From contig JAGXJF010003911.1 in the NCBI GenBank assembly GCA_019208055.1, positions 372,001-436,000 of the forward strand: a stretch of 64,000 nt of DNA, read 5' to 3'. Source of the stretch: Stipa capillata (Eukaryota; Streptophyta; Magnoliopsida; Poales; Poaceae). The notes under the pieces are model-generated. The model searched no databases. It had not been told where the DNA came from and worked only from the letters and a program-made list of their open reading frames with translations. Of this stretch, positions 34,530 to 46,712 are shown one piece after another. Position numbers and translations under genes: made by a program. Within the stretch, counting starts at the first letter, position 1; each line of letters opens with the position of its first letter.

Positions 34530-34860
34530 TCCACCGGCGTGCCGCAACTCGCGCTCCTCCCCACTCGATCCGCGGGCCGCCGGCCTCCCCTCCCGAGCCG
34601 CCGGCCTCCCCACCCGAGCCCCCGGCCGCCGGCCTCCCCGCCCCGCCCGCCGGCTCGCCCGCCCGCCCGGCCTCCCGAGCCGCCGCTCCGCCGGCCTCCC
34701 CGCCCGGCCACCCGAGCCGCCGGCCTCCCGCGCCGCCAGCCTCTTCCGCGTGTGCCGCCGCCGCTCCGGCCCGCCGGCCGCCCGTGTGCCCCCTCTCCGC
34801 CGACCCGTCTGCCTGACTTGCTCTGTTTTGAGCAGCCGGCAGATCTGGTTAGTTCGAAAA
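34530..34860 (+). repeat. GC-rich low-complexity leader of the copia element
   Basis: Between the primer-binding site and gag lies a block of repeated CCGCCGGCCTCCC units. It opens long frames on both strands (up to 143 codons on the minus strand) that I regard as non-coding. Confidence 0.7.
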
Positions 34861-34878
34861 GAAAAAAAAATAGGTACC

Positions 34879-37800
34879 ATGTCTTCGGGCACCGTTTCTC
34901 TCCCTCGCTGCCCGGTGATTTTTGATGGGATCAATTTCACCGACTTCATCTCTCATATGCGCATCCACATGCGTGGTCTTCGTCTCTGGGGCGTCCTCTC
35001 CGGCGATGTTCCGTGTCCGCCTTGTCCTGTGGCGCCGGTGGAGCCTCAGCTTGGTGCTCGACCTACTGATGCTGACCGAGGTGCTTATGCTGATGCTGTC
35101 ACCGCTTATCCGAAGGCTCTCGATTCCTACGGTGCTCTGCTGACTGAGTTCACTCAGTGGATGGATGATGATGCTCGTGTTGCTGCTGTTCTTGTCGCCA
35201 GTCTTCAGTCTCAGTTTTCTTCTGAGGTTGTGGGCTTCTCTACGGTATTCCAGATGTGGACTCATCTTCGTCGGCGTTATGAGCCCTCTTGCGACGCTCT
35301 GTTCCTGTCCGTGGTTCGCCAGGAGCACTCTCTCCAGCAGGGTGATGCCACGGTTGATGAGTTCTATGCTCAGAGTTCTGCTGTCTGGCGCCAGCTGGAT
35401 TCCCTTCGTCGTTCTGGTTGTGGCTCTTGTCAGTGCTGTCAGGATACTCGTGCTGATCGGGAATTCCAGCGCGTCTATGAGTTCTTGACACGGCTTCGTC
35501 CTGAGTTTGAGTCTCGTCGTGCTCAGCTTCTTGCCCGTCAGCCTCGTGTCTCGCTTCTGGAGGCACTTACGGAGGTACGTGCGGAGGAGACTCGTCTGCG
35601 TGGCTCTGGTCTCCTGCCACTTCTCTCCGTGCTTGCTGTTCGTCCACCGGCTACATCGACTACTGCACCGATTGCTCCACGCCTCAGCGGCTCGTTTCCC
35701 CCAACGGCCTCAACAGGTGGTGGTGGCCGTTCCTCGTCGGGTCGTGACCGTCCTCATTGCACCTACTGTGATAAGGCTGGCCACCTTGAGTCTACTTGCT
35801 TTCGGAAGAAGCGTCATCTTGCCCGCCGCTCTTCTCCGGGCACTGGAGCTTCTTCCTTGACTACCTACTCGCCTTTGGCAGCTACTTCGACCTCTTCCGT
35901 CACCTCGTTCACTGAGCAGGAGATCACACGCCTTCGCCGTCTGCTTGCCGCGACAGGTTCTGCAGGTTCTGCTACTGACCCTTCTGGCACTGAGAGACCA
36001 CCTTCTTCCCAGTCAGGTACATCCCCGTGGATTCTGGATTCTGGATTCTGGAGCATCTTTCCATATGACTTCTAATTCTTCCGCTTTATCCTCTATTAGA
36101 CCTCTAGATTCTTCTATTCATGTTCTCACTGCTGATGGTACTCCTCTTCCTGTTGCTAGTCGCGGCACTCTTAGCACTTCTTTGTTTCATGTTCCTTCTG
36201 TTGCTCATGTGCCTCGCCTTACCATGCAGCTTCTTTCTGCTGGACAGATTACTGATCTTGGTTGTCGGGTTATTCTCAACTCTGACTCTTGTTGTGTTCA
36301 GGACCATCAGACGGGCACTCTGGTTGGTTCTGGCCCTCGCCGCCTTGATTCTCAGCGCCTCTGGGAGCTTGACTGGCTTCACCTTCCCTCCGCTGCCACC
36401 GCTGCCAGTCTCTCCGCTTCTGTCAACTCGTCCACCGGCTCCTTCCAGCAGTGGCATCACCGTCTTGGTCATCTGTGTGGATCTCGTCTCTCGTCGTTAG
36501 TTCGTCGTGGTCTTCTGGGGTCCGTCTCAGGAGACGTGTCTTTAGATTGTCAGGGTTGTAAGCTTAGTAAGCAAATTCAGTTATCTTATCCTCATAGTGA
36601 GTCAGTGTCTCAGCGTCCTTTTGATCTTGTTCACTCAGATGTGTGGGGTCTGGCTCCCTTCGTTTCGAAAGGGGGTCATCGATTCTATATTATCTTTATA
36701 GATGATTTTTCTCGTCACACTTGGATATATTTTATATCTTCTCGTAGTGAGGTTCTCTCCATCTATAAATAGTTTGCCACCATGGTTCGTACCCAGTTCT
36801 CCACTCCCATTCGTGTCTTTCGTGCTGATTCTGCTGGCGAGTATATTTCTCGTCATCTTCGTGGTTTTCTTGCTGAACAGGGCACTCTTGCTCAGTTCTC
36901 TTGTCCTGGTGCTCATGCTCAGAATGGTGTTGCTGAGCGTAAGCATCGTCACCTTCTTGAGACTGCTCGTGCGCTCATGATAACTGCTTCTATTCCACCT
37001 CACTTTTGGGCTGAGGCTGTTTCTACTGCTACATATCTTGTTAATATTCAGCCCTCTTCTGCCCTTCAGGGTGGGATTCCCATTGAGTGTCTTTCTGGTT
37101 CTCTCCCTGATTACTCTACGCTTCGTCTGTTTGGCTGCGTTTGCTATGTTCTTTTAGCTCCCCGCGAGCGCACCAAACTTACTGCTCAGTCTGTCGAGTG
37201 TCTCTTTCTCGGATATAGTCTGGAGCATAAGGGCTATCGGTGTTGGGATCTTGCTGCTCGTCGTATGCAGATTTCTTGGGATGTGACCTTCGATGAGTCT
37301 CGTCCTTTCTTTCCACGTCCAGCTTCTCCTTTGACTTTCCCTGTTGAGCCCTTGTCTTTTCTGACCTTTCCAGATACACCGATTACTGTTGTGCCTTCTT
37401 CTACCCGTCCCACCGAGTCTCCGCCTATTCCTAAGTCTCCACCTACTCCTGCTGTCGACCCTTCGTCACTATCATCTCCTACAGCTCCACCGGCACCCTC
37501 TCCTCTTCTGTCCTATCCTTTCTTCTACACACGTCGACCTCGTGCTGAGCCTCTTTCTGATGTGCCTTCTCCTGGGCCATCTCCGTCTGATGAGCCATCT
37601 TCTCTGGGTGACTCCTCTTCTCCGGATTCGCCACCCCCTCCTAGGTATGGCCTTCGCGCTCGCCCGTGTCGGCCTCCCAACCGCTTTGGCTTTATTGGTG
37701 TTACTCTTGCTGAGCCTACTTCTTACCGTGATGCTATTGTTCATCCCGAATGGCAGCATGCGATGGCCGAGGAGCTTGCTGCTCTTGAGCGCACCGGCAC

Positions 37801-39235
37801 GTGGGATCTTGTCCCTTTTCCTCCACGTGTTCGTCCCATCACCTATAAGTGGATTTATAAAGTTAAGACCCGTTCAGATGGTTCCCTTGAGCGCTACAAG
37901 GCTCATCTTGTGGCACGTGGTTTTCAGCAGGAGCATGGTCGTGACTATGACGAGACATTTGCTCCTGTCGCGCATATGACCACTGTTCGCACTCTTCTTG
38001 CCGTGGCCTCTGCTCGCCACTGGTCTATCTCTCAGCTTGATGTCAAAAATGCCTTTCTTAATGGTGAGTTGCGTGAGGAGGTCTACATGCACCCCCCGCC
38101 TGGGTATTCTGTTCCCGATGGCATGATTTGTCGCCTTCGTCGCTCTCTTTATGGTTTTAAGCAAGCCCCTCGTGCTTGGTTTGAGCGCTTCACCTCTATG
38201 GTCACTGCTGCTGGTTTTTCAGCTAGTGCTCATGATCCTGCGCTCTTTGTCCACACTTCGTCCCGTGGTCGGACTCTTCTTCTTTTGTATGTGGATGATA
38301 TGGTCATCACCGGAGATGATTCTGAGTATATTGCCTTTCTCAAGGCTCGTCTTAATGATCAGTTTCTTATGTCTGATCTTGGTCCTCTTCGCTATTTCCT
38401 TGGGATTGAGGTTACCTCTACTTCTGATGGTTTCTATATATCCCAAGAGAAATATATTCACGATCTTCTTGATAGGGCTTCGCTTACTGATCAGCGTACC
38501 ATTGAGACTCCGATGGAGCTCAATGTTCATCTTCGTGCCTCTGATGGTGAGCCTCTTTCTGATCCGACTCGCTATCGTCACCTTGTAGGAAGTCTTGTCT
38601 ATCTTGCTGTCACTCGTCCGGATATATCCTATCCAGTTCACATTCTGAGTCAGTTCGTCTCTTCTCCTACTCAGGTTCACTACAGTCACCTTCTTCGAAT
38701 TCTATGTTATCTTCGTGGAACTATCTCCCGCCGCCTTTTCTTTCCACGCTCCACTTCGTTACAGCTTCAGGCATATTCGGATGCTACTTGGGCTAGCGAT
38801 CCCTCTGATCGTCGCTATCTTTCTGCTTACTGTGTTTTCCTTGGTGGTTCTCTCATTGCTTGGAAGACGAAGAAACAGACTGCAGTTTCCCATTCGAGTG
38901 CCGAGGCTGAGTTGCGTGCTATGGCCTTTTTGACAGCGGAGGTTACTTGGTTACGGTTGCTACTTGAGGATTTTGGTGTTTCTATCACTACACCGACCCC
39001 TCTGTTGTCTGACAGTACTGGTGCTATCAGTATTGCTAGAGACCCAGTGAAGCACGAGCTCACCAAGCATATTGGTGTTGATGCTTCTTATATGAGGTCT
39101 CAGGTCCAGGATCAGGTTGTTGCTCTTCAGTATGTGCCTTCCGAGTTTCAGTTGGCTGATTTCTTCACGAAGGCACAGACTCGTGTTCAGCACGGCTTCT
39201 ACCTCTCCAAACTCAGTGTTGTTGATCCACCATGA
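34879..39235 (+). pseudogene. Copia gag-pol polyprotein gene, disrupted
   Basis: Gag begins at the ATG at 34879 and includes the zinc knuckle CTYCDKAGHLESTC (about 35758-35800). Protease is marked by LDSGASFHMT, pre-integrase by QWHHRLGH, integrase by DDFSRHTW and the downstream core, RT by LDVKNAFLNGEL and YVDDMVITG, and RNase H by a C-terminal SSAEAELRA. Two lesions are visible. First, a 7-bp unit (GGATTCT) is present three times at 36029-36050 where two would keep the frame, shifting out of frame at the protease. Second, a TAG at 36770-36772 interrupts the integrase. From 36782 to 39235 the frame is intact for 817 codons. Autonomous activity is therefore unlikely. Confidence 0.9.
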
Positions 39236-39249
39236 GTTTGAGGGGGGGG

Positions 39250-39379
39250 TGTTAGAGATATAGTACTGTTGTATTCGTATTGGTATAGGAGTCTATATTT
39301 CCTTGTACTCCAAATCACCTTGTACTATATATATGTCTATTGGGCTGTGCAATACATCCAAGTTGCATATCTCCCGACT
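39250..39379 (+). repeat. Copia 3' LTR
   Basis: 130 bp starting TGTTAGAGATATAG immediately after the polypurine tract. It is nearly identical to the 5' LTR (four internal differences). Confidence 0.9.
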
Positions 39380-39690
39380 GAACCACTGCTTAACCCCTAG
39401 CGGATTGCGATCCAACCAAACTGCTTGATCTCTGTCCCTCTGTCTCGCGCGCTCTCCTTGCCGTCGAAGCCGCCAGAGGAGACGTGTCGAAGCAGGCGCT
39501 GCCTTCTCTGCCGACGCCGGCGACCCTCCCGCTGCATCCCGTCTGGTAAGAATCGGCTCCCCGAATTGTTCCGTTCCCTTGATTCCTAATTGTGTTCCCA
39601 CTGGCCATGCGAGGAACCCTAGTTTGTTTGATGGAATAGGTGGATTCTCGACCTAAATCCAACCCCTTCCTCCCCTCTCAGACCATCAGA

Positions 39691-41018
39691 AGGATGCATC
39701 CAAGAGGCGGAGATTTTATCTCTCCGCACGATCTTCCTTGCGGTCCCGCCGCTGCCCCTGCTTGGGTGTTGCTCGACCGAAACGTGCTTACTATCAATGA
39801 AGAAGCCATCGATGAAGAAGCGATGCAAGAGATCGAGGCACGAATCGCGCGGGGGGCAATATGCGGAGAGAGCGGCGGCGGCGGCTGTATTGCGCGCGCG
39901 CAAAGTCCGCGGCGCCAGCGCCGTCAAGGTGACCTACAAGGTGGCATCGAGCCCGATCACGGTCAAGTGGTCGATCCCCAAGAGTCAGCTCCTTCGTGCT
40001 GCGGCGATGGGCACCGGCCTCGAATCTGCCCGGCGCCTTCGTCGCAAGCGCCTGCAGGAATCTCCTCGCCCTCTGCTGGTTTCTACCGCCCGGCCGTTCC
40101 TTCGTGCGGATTCTACATGGTTTACGACGCCCGGCGGACTCCCTCGCCGCGATGATCGGTCCTACCCGAGCATCGGGTCCGGGGTCGCAGTCCTGGGCCA
40201 CGGCGCGCCTGCTAGCGGATGGGTCCAGAAGACGGTGTGGCTCCCATCCGAGTTGAGCACACCCTCCTACGACTTCAGTGCCGACGTGGTCTTCTTGTTC
40301 GGAGACTCGTGTGTCTGCTGGGTCGTGCGCTTTTCGAGATTGAACTTTGACCATTAATTAGACCAATAATATATGAGTCATGTTACTTTAAAATTATACC
40401 ATTTGAAACTTCTTTCGAATATGAATTCAATGGTATAATTTTCATGACATATAAACTACATTTTATTGGTCTAATTAATGATCAAAGTTCAATCTCGAAA
40501 AGCGCGCGTGCCTTATAAAGAGGGACGGAGGGATTATGTGATGATTTCTTGGCGCAGCCAGATGTGGATCTCAAGTTTCGCTTTAAAAAGTTGCCTGAGG
40601 AGTGTCTGGTCAGCGATTTCCATGAACGGAGTCTAATTCAGGAGTATCGTTCGATGGACTGCGTCCGCGGCGCCATCAAGTTGGTGAGCTTGGAGTGACG
40701 ACCGTCTCAAGTCTGAGGTGATTCTGACCATCTGGACTCTGATGCCTAACCTTGGGGAGTGGAAGAAAGATGTGGCAGTCTGCGTCGGAGACGTTTGGGA
40801 CTGCGAAGACTATCTTCGCATGGGTTTGCCACGGTTAGAGCCGATGTGCAATTCGATAGCACGGGTGAGCTTGTGGGGAAAGATTTGGAGAAAATAACCC
40901 AGTATGTGCTTCGCCTCGGCATGTGAATAAGAAGATTTTATCCTCCACTAAGTGTTCTCCAGAAACCCCAACTTTGTGTCGTCTCTTTGCCAGCGAGTTG
41001 AGCGCGTACTTAAACAAG
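39691..41018 (+). pseudogene. DUF1618-family pseudogene
   Basis: Several reading frames together spell a grass DUF1618 protein: PAWVLLDRNV near 39755, a central part with VRILHGLRRPADSLAAMIGP (about 40107), then PSYDFSADVVFLFGDSCVCW (40265), and after a transposon insertion KLPEECLVSDFHERSL (40600), EYRSMDCVRGAIKLVSL (40645) and CRLFASELSAYLNKV (40980), the family's C-terminal signature. A Stowaway-like element sits directly after the CVCWV motif. There are frame changes before it and stops (for example TGA near 40698) after it. A 5' leader with a donor-like CTG|GTAAG lies near 39545. Clearly broken; DUF1618 function is unknown. Confidence 0.75.
40327..40533. mobile_element. Stowaway-like MITE inside the DUF1618 pseudogene
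   Basis: Strong internal inverted symmetry: CGCTTTTCGAGATTGAACTT near the left end pairs with AAGTTCAATCTCGAAAAGCG on the right. The right terminus CCTTATAAAGAGGGACGGAGG is a standard Stowaway end. The matching left terminus (CTCCCTCCGTCC) is missing, so the left end was deleted after or during insertion. Confidence 0.7.
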
Positions 41019-41161
41019 GTGCCTGCAATGCTATTATTTATTTTTATTACCATCCACCACTAATCATATGGAGTACTTTGTTTCATCCGAATAGTTCTGT
41101 TCATAACTAGTAAAAGCGGCAAACCAGTAAATAGGCATGTTGATCATAACTTTACTGACAT
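41019..41161. other. Intergenic
   Basis: Short AT-rich stretch between the DUF1618 pseudogene and a possible minus-strand exon. Confidence 0.4.
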
Positions 41162-41387
41162 TTAGCTCATTGTATTTCTCTTGTTTCTGCTAGAGGACTG
41201 CAAGAATCTACCAAACCGAGGTTCTGATGAAGCGGGAAATGAAGGAGGGACATCCATAGAGGATCTATTACTTCGCTGAGATTTACTATATTCGAATACT
41301 GAAAGATATGGATCTTTATCTTCACCAGAGTCAGACCTGAATTTAAAGTTTGATGAACCATAACAGTTCCTAGAATTACAGAATGCA
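41162..41387 (-). other. Possible orphan terminal exon (unrecognised)
   Basis: On the minus strand a good acceptor (a pyrimidine tract, TTTTTTCTTTCCAG) is followed by a 75-codon frame containing NCYGSSNFKFRSDSGEDKD and SSMDVPPSFPASSEPRFGRF and ending in TAA at 41162. The composition is protein-like. A possible upstream exon (41434-41676) ends at CTACAAG|GTGAGT. I do not recognise the protein. It may be a captured or leftover exon. Confidence 0.3.
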
Positions 41388-41699
41388 CTGGAAAGAAAAA
41401 ACTTGCAAAAACTGGGCTCTCTTGTTTTTGCGTTCAAGATGACACGCTGACAAGTGGGCTACAGAGAAGTCGACTCACCTTGTAGGGTGCAAGTGTAGTC
41501 AGCAAATATATCATGCTGCTCTCGCTACTAGACACGTGCACAGCGACGCATGGGCACGAAAGGCAACTTGCCACCTCGCGTGGCTGGAGGCACCTCTGTA
41601 GCAGTGATGCTAGATTTGCCACTTTATGGTTTCTAGGGTATATGCAGTAGTACGATGTAAGCTTTATTTTAGTCATGTTATATGGAATTTCTGCTTGAA

Positions 41700-43480
41700 T
41701 AGTGAGGAGAGAGAATATTGACTTCTGCTAAGAACAAACTAAGAGAAGGCTCATGTCTTTAAAATTAAAGATATTAGAGACACCGATATTAAATATAAGA
41801 GAAGCTAATCTTCTCTATTATTATACTATATATTTTTATTGTCATCTTTAGATACATGGAGAGATATAAGGAAAGACTGCCTTAAGATCCTAGAAAGGGA
41901 AAAATAATTTGTCCCAAGAAAAGGACACTAATTTTCATAATTTTGTTCATGCAAAAGAGCTACCCGGTAAAAATGCAGAGCAAGTGTATCATGTAGTGGC
42001 TACTCAAACGAAGTGAGGAGGGTGGCGGTGGGGTGAGGCCTTAGGTTCCTTTTTTTAAATTACTCTACCATTGCTTTACATTAAAAAGGGGACGAAAGTT
42101 GAGGAATATAGGCACACCGATGAACAAATAGGACAAGAGAAAGTAGAAATTTACATAACCGCCCTTTAGGGACACGTGTGGGGAAGCATGAATGTTGCCA
42201 CACCTGCCTCCTAGCCTCCATGTGTGTGTACACGCATTGCTGGATGTCCTCCTCTGCCGACCAAAGGGGAATTTGTCATTGCCAATGAGCTTGGACCTTC
42301 GGTCGCCAACGGTGTTGAGTCGGAGCTCTAGGAACTGCGAGTGGCTGATGTCGTCGGCAATGGAAGTGTTGAGGATGTGCAAGTGTTGGTTGACCGAAGA
42401 GGACCCCTGAAATGGGCCAAAGCCACCGCCCAAATGGTGAAGCATTGCCTGCGAGCATGCCTTGTAGTCAGCAATCTCCAGCTTGTGGTCCACCACCAGT
42501 GACCACCGCTCCGCCCACCATGGACAGAGCAAGAGGGAGTGAAAGAAGAGGAAAGGAAGACGAGGAGGTGCTTTGGGAGATGAAGGGAGGAGCAAGCTTC
42601 ATGAGGAAGAGATTAACCTACAAGGAAGAAGAGTGCCAGTTGGTGAGCATTGGGTTAAGAAAGATCAAATGTGAGAAAAAGACCAAAAGAAGAGGGGAAA
42701 TGGAGAGTCGTGACTTGTGAGTCATACATTCACTCTTGGTATATGTATAGATCTTATATGTCATACCCTCTTAATATTCATAAGATTAAATAAAAATAGA
42801 TATTATTTGTTAACCTATTCTCCAATACCTGTGAGTTTGGGAAAATAAATAAATATGTCTATGTCTCGATACATGTGACTTTATGAAGTTTACCGTTTTC
42901 TCACTTATATGCACGATAAAAAGTAAAAGAAAGAATAGGAAGGAGAAAGCTGAATAGCGGTTGTTCACGTGGGAAAATAAACATTTTAATCCTATTTTAA
43001 TCACTTGTTATCTCAAAGATCTAATATCCCCCGATGTTGATCTGCATTGCTTTCATGAGTCAAAATGAAGATTTTAGTAACGTGTCATCTCTAGGCTCTA
43101 ATATCACCTGATTCGATGTTGTTCTGCATTACTACTTCTCATGCCTCTCACGCTCTTCTCGTTGTTGTTCTCCCCCTCCTTACTCCTATCCATTCGAAGT
43201 TCACGTTGGCTTCACCTCTAGTCCAAGTGGGGGTATAATTCTTCTTCTTAATCGACTTAAGGATGCCATTAGCGTCAGTGACAGAACCAGAAATTCGAGA
43301 TATCCATTGCGAGCTCCATTGATGATGTCAAATAGTAAGTTCATACGGCCGCCATATGTCGAAATCTAAAGCAAAACAAAATTCAAAATAAAGAAAATGA
43401 TTTTCGGCGGGGGCCATTGTAAGAGAGACAGAGGAAGGAAGTGAAAAGGGTATAAGGCAACTCCACTGTCCTCCCTCGCC
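41700..43480. other. Intergenic, no gene supported
   Basis: Contains open frames at 42065-42595 (-) and 42412-42720 (+) overlapping each other in opposite senses. Neither shows a domain or good splice context. The remainder is AT-rich. The last part becomes the GC-rich leader of the PPR gene. Confidence 0.45.
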
Positions 43481-43843
43481 GTCGTTGGAACCGGAGCACC
43501 TCATCAGAGACGTGCCTCGTCGCGCGCGAGCTTCTCGGTCGGGAGGTGCGGCGGCCTCATCAACCTCGATTCCCCTCCATTTCCGCAGCCTCCTCCCTCC
43601 GTTCCAGCCCACCAGAGACTCGACTCAACCTCAACCTTTCTCCTCCCCTTTTCCCCTCGAGCTCGCAGCCCTAGCGCGGCTTGATTCGGGGACCGGCGGC
43701 GCGAGTCCCTCCCTACCGCTGCCGTGCGCTGGCTCGCCAGTGCAGTGGGCTCTGCTACCCCGGTCTGTCCCAACTGTGGCTCCGCCATTGCTCGCGGTTG
43801 GTGATTGAAACCTGTGTATCTCTTTCGCGTTTGCGGCGCGGGT

Positions 43844-46712
43844 ATGGCTGCAGTCTGGAGCGGTTGCACCACGAGCTGTGGTTCCTTCAGCCAGGAACTG
43901 CCCCGGCGCGGCGAGAAGCGCGGCGAGGGCGGGAGGATCCATCCGAGGAATGGAGGCCGGAGTAGAGGTGAAGCCCGCCAGCTGGTAAGCGGCATGGTGA
44001 TGGCCAGAGGAGTGTGTGTCTGTAGAGCGGCTCCGTGTGTCCTTGAATCTGATGTCACCGGCAAGGAGGAGGCTGGCTTGGGAATTTGGGGCATAGATGA
44101 TGAACGACCTGGTGCTAGTGGCTTCGATTATGACAAGAGGCATGGGCTCCGGCGGCGGCCGATGAGGCCAGCTGCTGTGGAAAAGGACCCCGCTGGCAAA
44201 AGATGTGCGCAGTTGGAGTCGGTTTTGGAGTCGGCGAATAAATTTGAGCATGAGGGATCAAGGCTGCACTTCTTGGAAGAGAGGGACGAGGAAATGCTGT
44301 CCAAAAGATTGATAAAGCTCAGCCAAACCAACAAGGTCAGGAGTGCCCAAGAGCTGTTTGATTCGATGCGGGCGTCTGGCCTGCAGCCGAGCGTGCATGC
44401 CTGTAACTCCCTTTTGTCTAGTTTCGTCCGTAGAGGCTATTTACCAGATGCGATGAAGATGTTTGAGTTCATTAAGGGGAAAGGAGTGGCAACTGGGCAT
44501 ACATATACCTTGATGCTCAAGGCTGTTGCAAGTACCCAGGGCTATATTTCTGCCTTGCAAATGTTTAATCAGATTGAAGAGGAGAACGAATTAAAGAATA
44601 TCCTCGATGTGATTGTTTACAACACAATGATATCTGCGTGTGGAAGAGCAAAAGATTGGAGGCAAGTGGAGAAACTGTGGAGAAGGCTAGTGGAGAACTC
44701 TTTAAGTGGAACCTTGATGACTTATGATTTGTTGGTTAGCACATTTGTGCAATGTGGACAGTCTGAGTTAGCAATTGCTGCTTATCAGGAAATGTTCCGC
44801 AATGGGCTTGATCCAAGTGAAGATATAATGAAGGCCATCATTGCTTCTTGCACCAAAGAAGGGAGGTGGGAGTTTGCACTGGCCACATTTAGGAGAACGT
44901 TGAGTGCCGGCATGAAGCCCAATATCATTTTGTTTAATTCGGTTATCAACTCACTTGGGAAGGCTGGTGAAGATGAACTTGCCTTTAGGATGTACCATCT
45001 TCTAACATCTTCAGGCCATAAGCCTGATCAATATACATGGAGTGCATTACTGTCAGCGCTATATAGGTCTGGTCGATGTGGGGATGCCCTAGAGCTTTTC
45101 CAAGGAATTAAAGCCAAGCATTCCTCAGTCTTAAACAGTCATCTCTACAACATAGCTCTGATGTCTTGTGAAAGACTTGGTCAATGGGAGCATGCCTTGC
45201 AATTGTTGTGGATGATGGAAAAAAACAGACTGCAAATTTCAGCAGTTTCTTACAATCACGTGATACGTGCTTGTGAGGTTGCTAGTGAGCCAAAAGTTGC
45301 TCTGAAAGTGTACCATCGTATGACTCATCAAGGGTGTTCAGCAGACACATTCACACATTTATCTGTTATAAGAGCTTGCATTTGGGGATCTCTTTGGAAT
45401 GAAGTAGAGGATATATTGGAGGTACTATTTCATTCTTTGTTATTTTATTTCTGTTGAGCTGCAATAATTTTGAATTTCCAATTGCTTTAGTGTGGGCGAC
45501 CTACTGTTCCAGTGTCTAAAGGTTGAAGAAGTGGTGCTTTGATTCTTAATTCTTCAAAGCTGCATCACAATTATGGAAAAATTGAAATCTTACAGGGTTA
45601 GCGTCAACACTGTTAAGCCGAGATATAAGTATGTTATTGGCTGTAGTTCCATGCGGAGCAGCAAGGTGCAGGAGTATGGGTCTAGGAAATGAAAATCCTA
45701 AACAGCTTCTTGCCTAGGCTTGACTGTCTTAGTCTCCATTGGCAATATGGAAGTCCTCTTGTACATAACTGTGTGAATGTGCGTATATTTCAAGAATTTG
45801 CTATAGATTGTACCCAGTGGATTTCTGTTCTTTGCACAAATGAAATTCACTTCCACGCGCATGGTTTATTTTCTACTTAATTATTTGGTCTTGACATTTT
45901 CAAGCCTAAAAGAACTGATAAATTGCATGGTTTGATTTACTTACAGTTGAAGAAAACTTTAGACTTAGACTTTCGAATTTTGGCCATACCTACTAGAAAT
46001 CAGCAGTAATCATTAAGTAGCCATTTAAGATTGGACCATACCTAACCATTTTAGATTTGGCACCCCATCTTTAATTCTTCAGCTTTCCCTGGAAATCAGC
46101 ATTTTATGTCTGATTCCTGACCAAATTGGGTATCGGGGTTGTATAGTAACTTTTCCTTGTAGGTAACAAGCTCAAAACCCGTGTAAGTGGCCCTTTGGGA
46201 ACCAGTTCCAGGAAAGCAATGTAACATTGCATGACCGAGCAACTGGGATTGTTCTTTTACTTTGCCACTGGGGAAACTTAATTGCTTTAACCTAAGAGTC
46301 CAGTGTTGTGCCTTTACTATAAGTGTTATATGTCTGTTCCCTTTTGTTTCTGCTACATGTTGCAGATTCATATGCATGCTAAAACTTTGAAAACTATCAA
46401 TACATAATGATGATGAACTTTCATGATATCCTATCGCGGTTGTGATTCATGATCTATATAGAATGATTTTGTCGAACTTGATTGCAATTTCGGTGCTTTT
46501 AAATTACCATTTCATTCGATACTTAATAATTCTGAACATCGCAGGAGGTCGCTCCAGATTCTTCGATCTACAATGCAGTTATCCATGGGCTTTGTTTGCG
46601 AGGCAAGATCAGGTTAGCCAGGAAGGTGTACACAAAAATGCGGAGCATTGGGCTGAAACCAGATGGCAAGACAAGGTCGTTCATGCTTCAGCACATCGAA
46701 GCAGCGGAGTAG
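43844..46712 (+). CDS. Pentatricopeptide repeat protein, EMB2076/At3g29290-like
   Basis: Exon 1 is 43844-45421 and exon 2 is 46545-46712, joined by a 1.1-kb GT-AG intron; 581 residues. The ATG at 43844 is the first ATG of the long frame. The N-terminal ~130 residues are Arg/Gly-rich and could hold an organelle-targeting signal. From about residue 150 there are roughly ten 35-residue PPR motifs, for example ELFDSMRASGLQPSVHACNS, YNTMISACGRAKDWRQVEKL, FNSVINSLGKAGEDELAFRM and SYNHVIRACEVASEPKVALK, the last completed by exon 2 (YNAVIHGLCLRGKIRLARKV). PPR proteins bind organellar RNA. The arrangement and C-terminus resemble Arabidopsis At3g29290 (EMB2076), needed for embryo development. No DYW or E domain is present, so it is a P-class protein. 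Confidence 0.85.

Larger units (their letters stand above)
34354..39379 (+). mobile_element. Ty1/copia LTR retrotransposon with short (130-bp) LTRs
   Basis: The element has LTRs at 34354-34483 and 39250-39379, a primer-binding site TGGTATCAGAGCA (34484-34496, initiator tRNA-Met type), a polypurine tract ending GAGGGGGGGG (39237-39249), and one gag-pol region in copia order (Gag, protease, integrase, RT, RNase H). The two LTRs differ at four internal positions, plus the outermost bases of each. The outer end bases have changed: the 5' LTR begins GG instead of TG and the 3' LTR ends CGACT instead of TAACA. A target duplication is not convincing (GGTCC left, GAACC right). The coding region carries two disablements. 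Confidence 0.92.

Noticed and set aside
34499..34949. Frames of 70-143 codons over the copia leader
   Set aside because: Low-complexity GC-rich leader with no domain, open on both strands.
37389..38689. Several 100-200 codon frames overlapping copia pol in other registers
   Set aside because: They are antisense or shifted shadows of the RT/RNase H coding region, which carries the conserved motifs.
42065..42720. Opposing 176-codon (-) and 102-codon (+) frames
   Set aside because: They overlap antisense, lack domains and good start or splice contexts.
43504..44251. Minus-strand frames of about 200 codons opposite the PPR start
   Set aside because: GC-rich shadow of the PPR gene and its leader; the plus strand has the PPR motifs.
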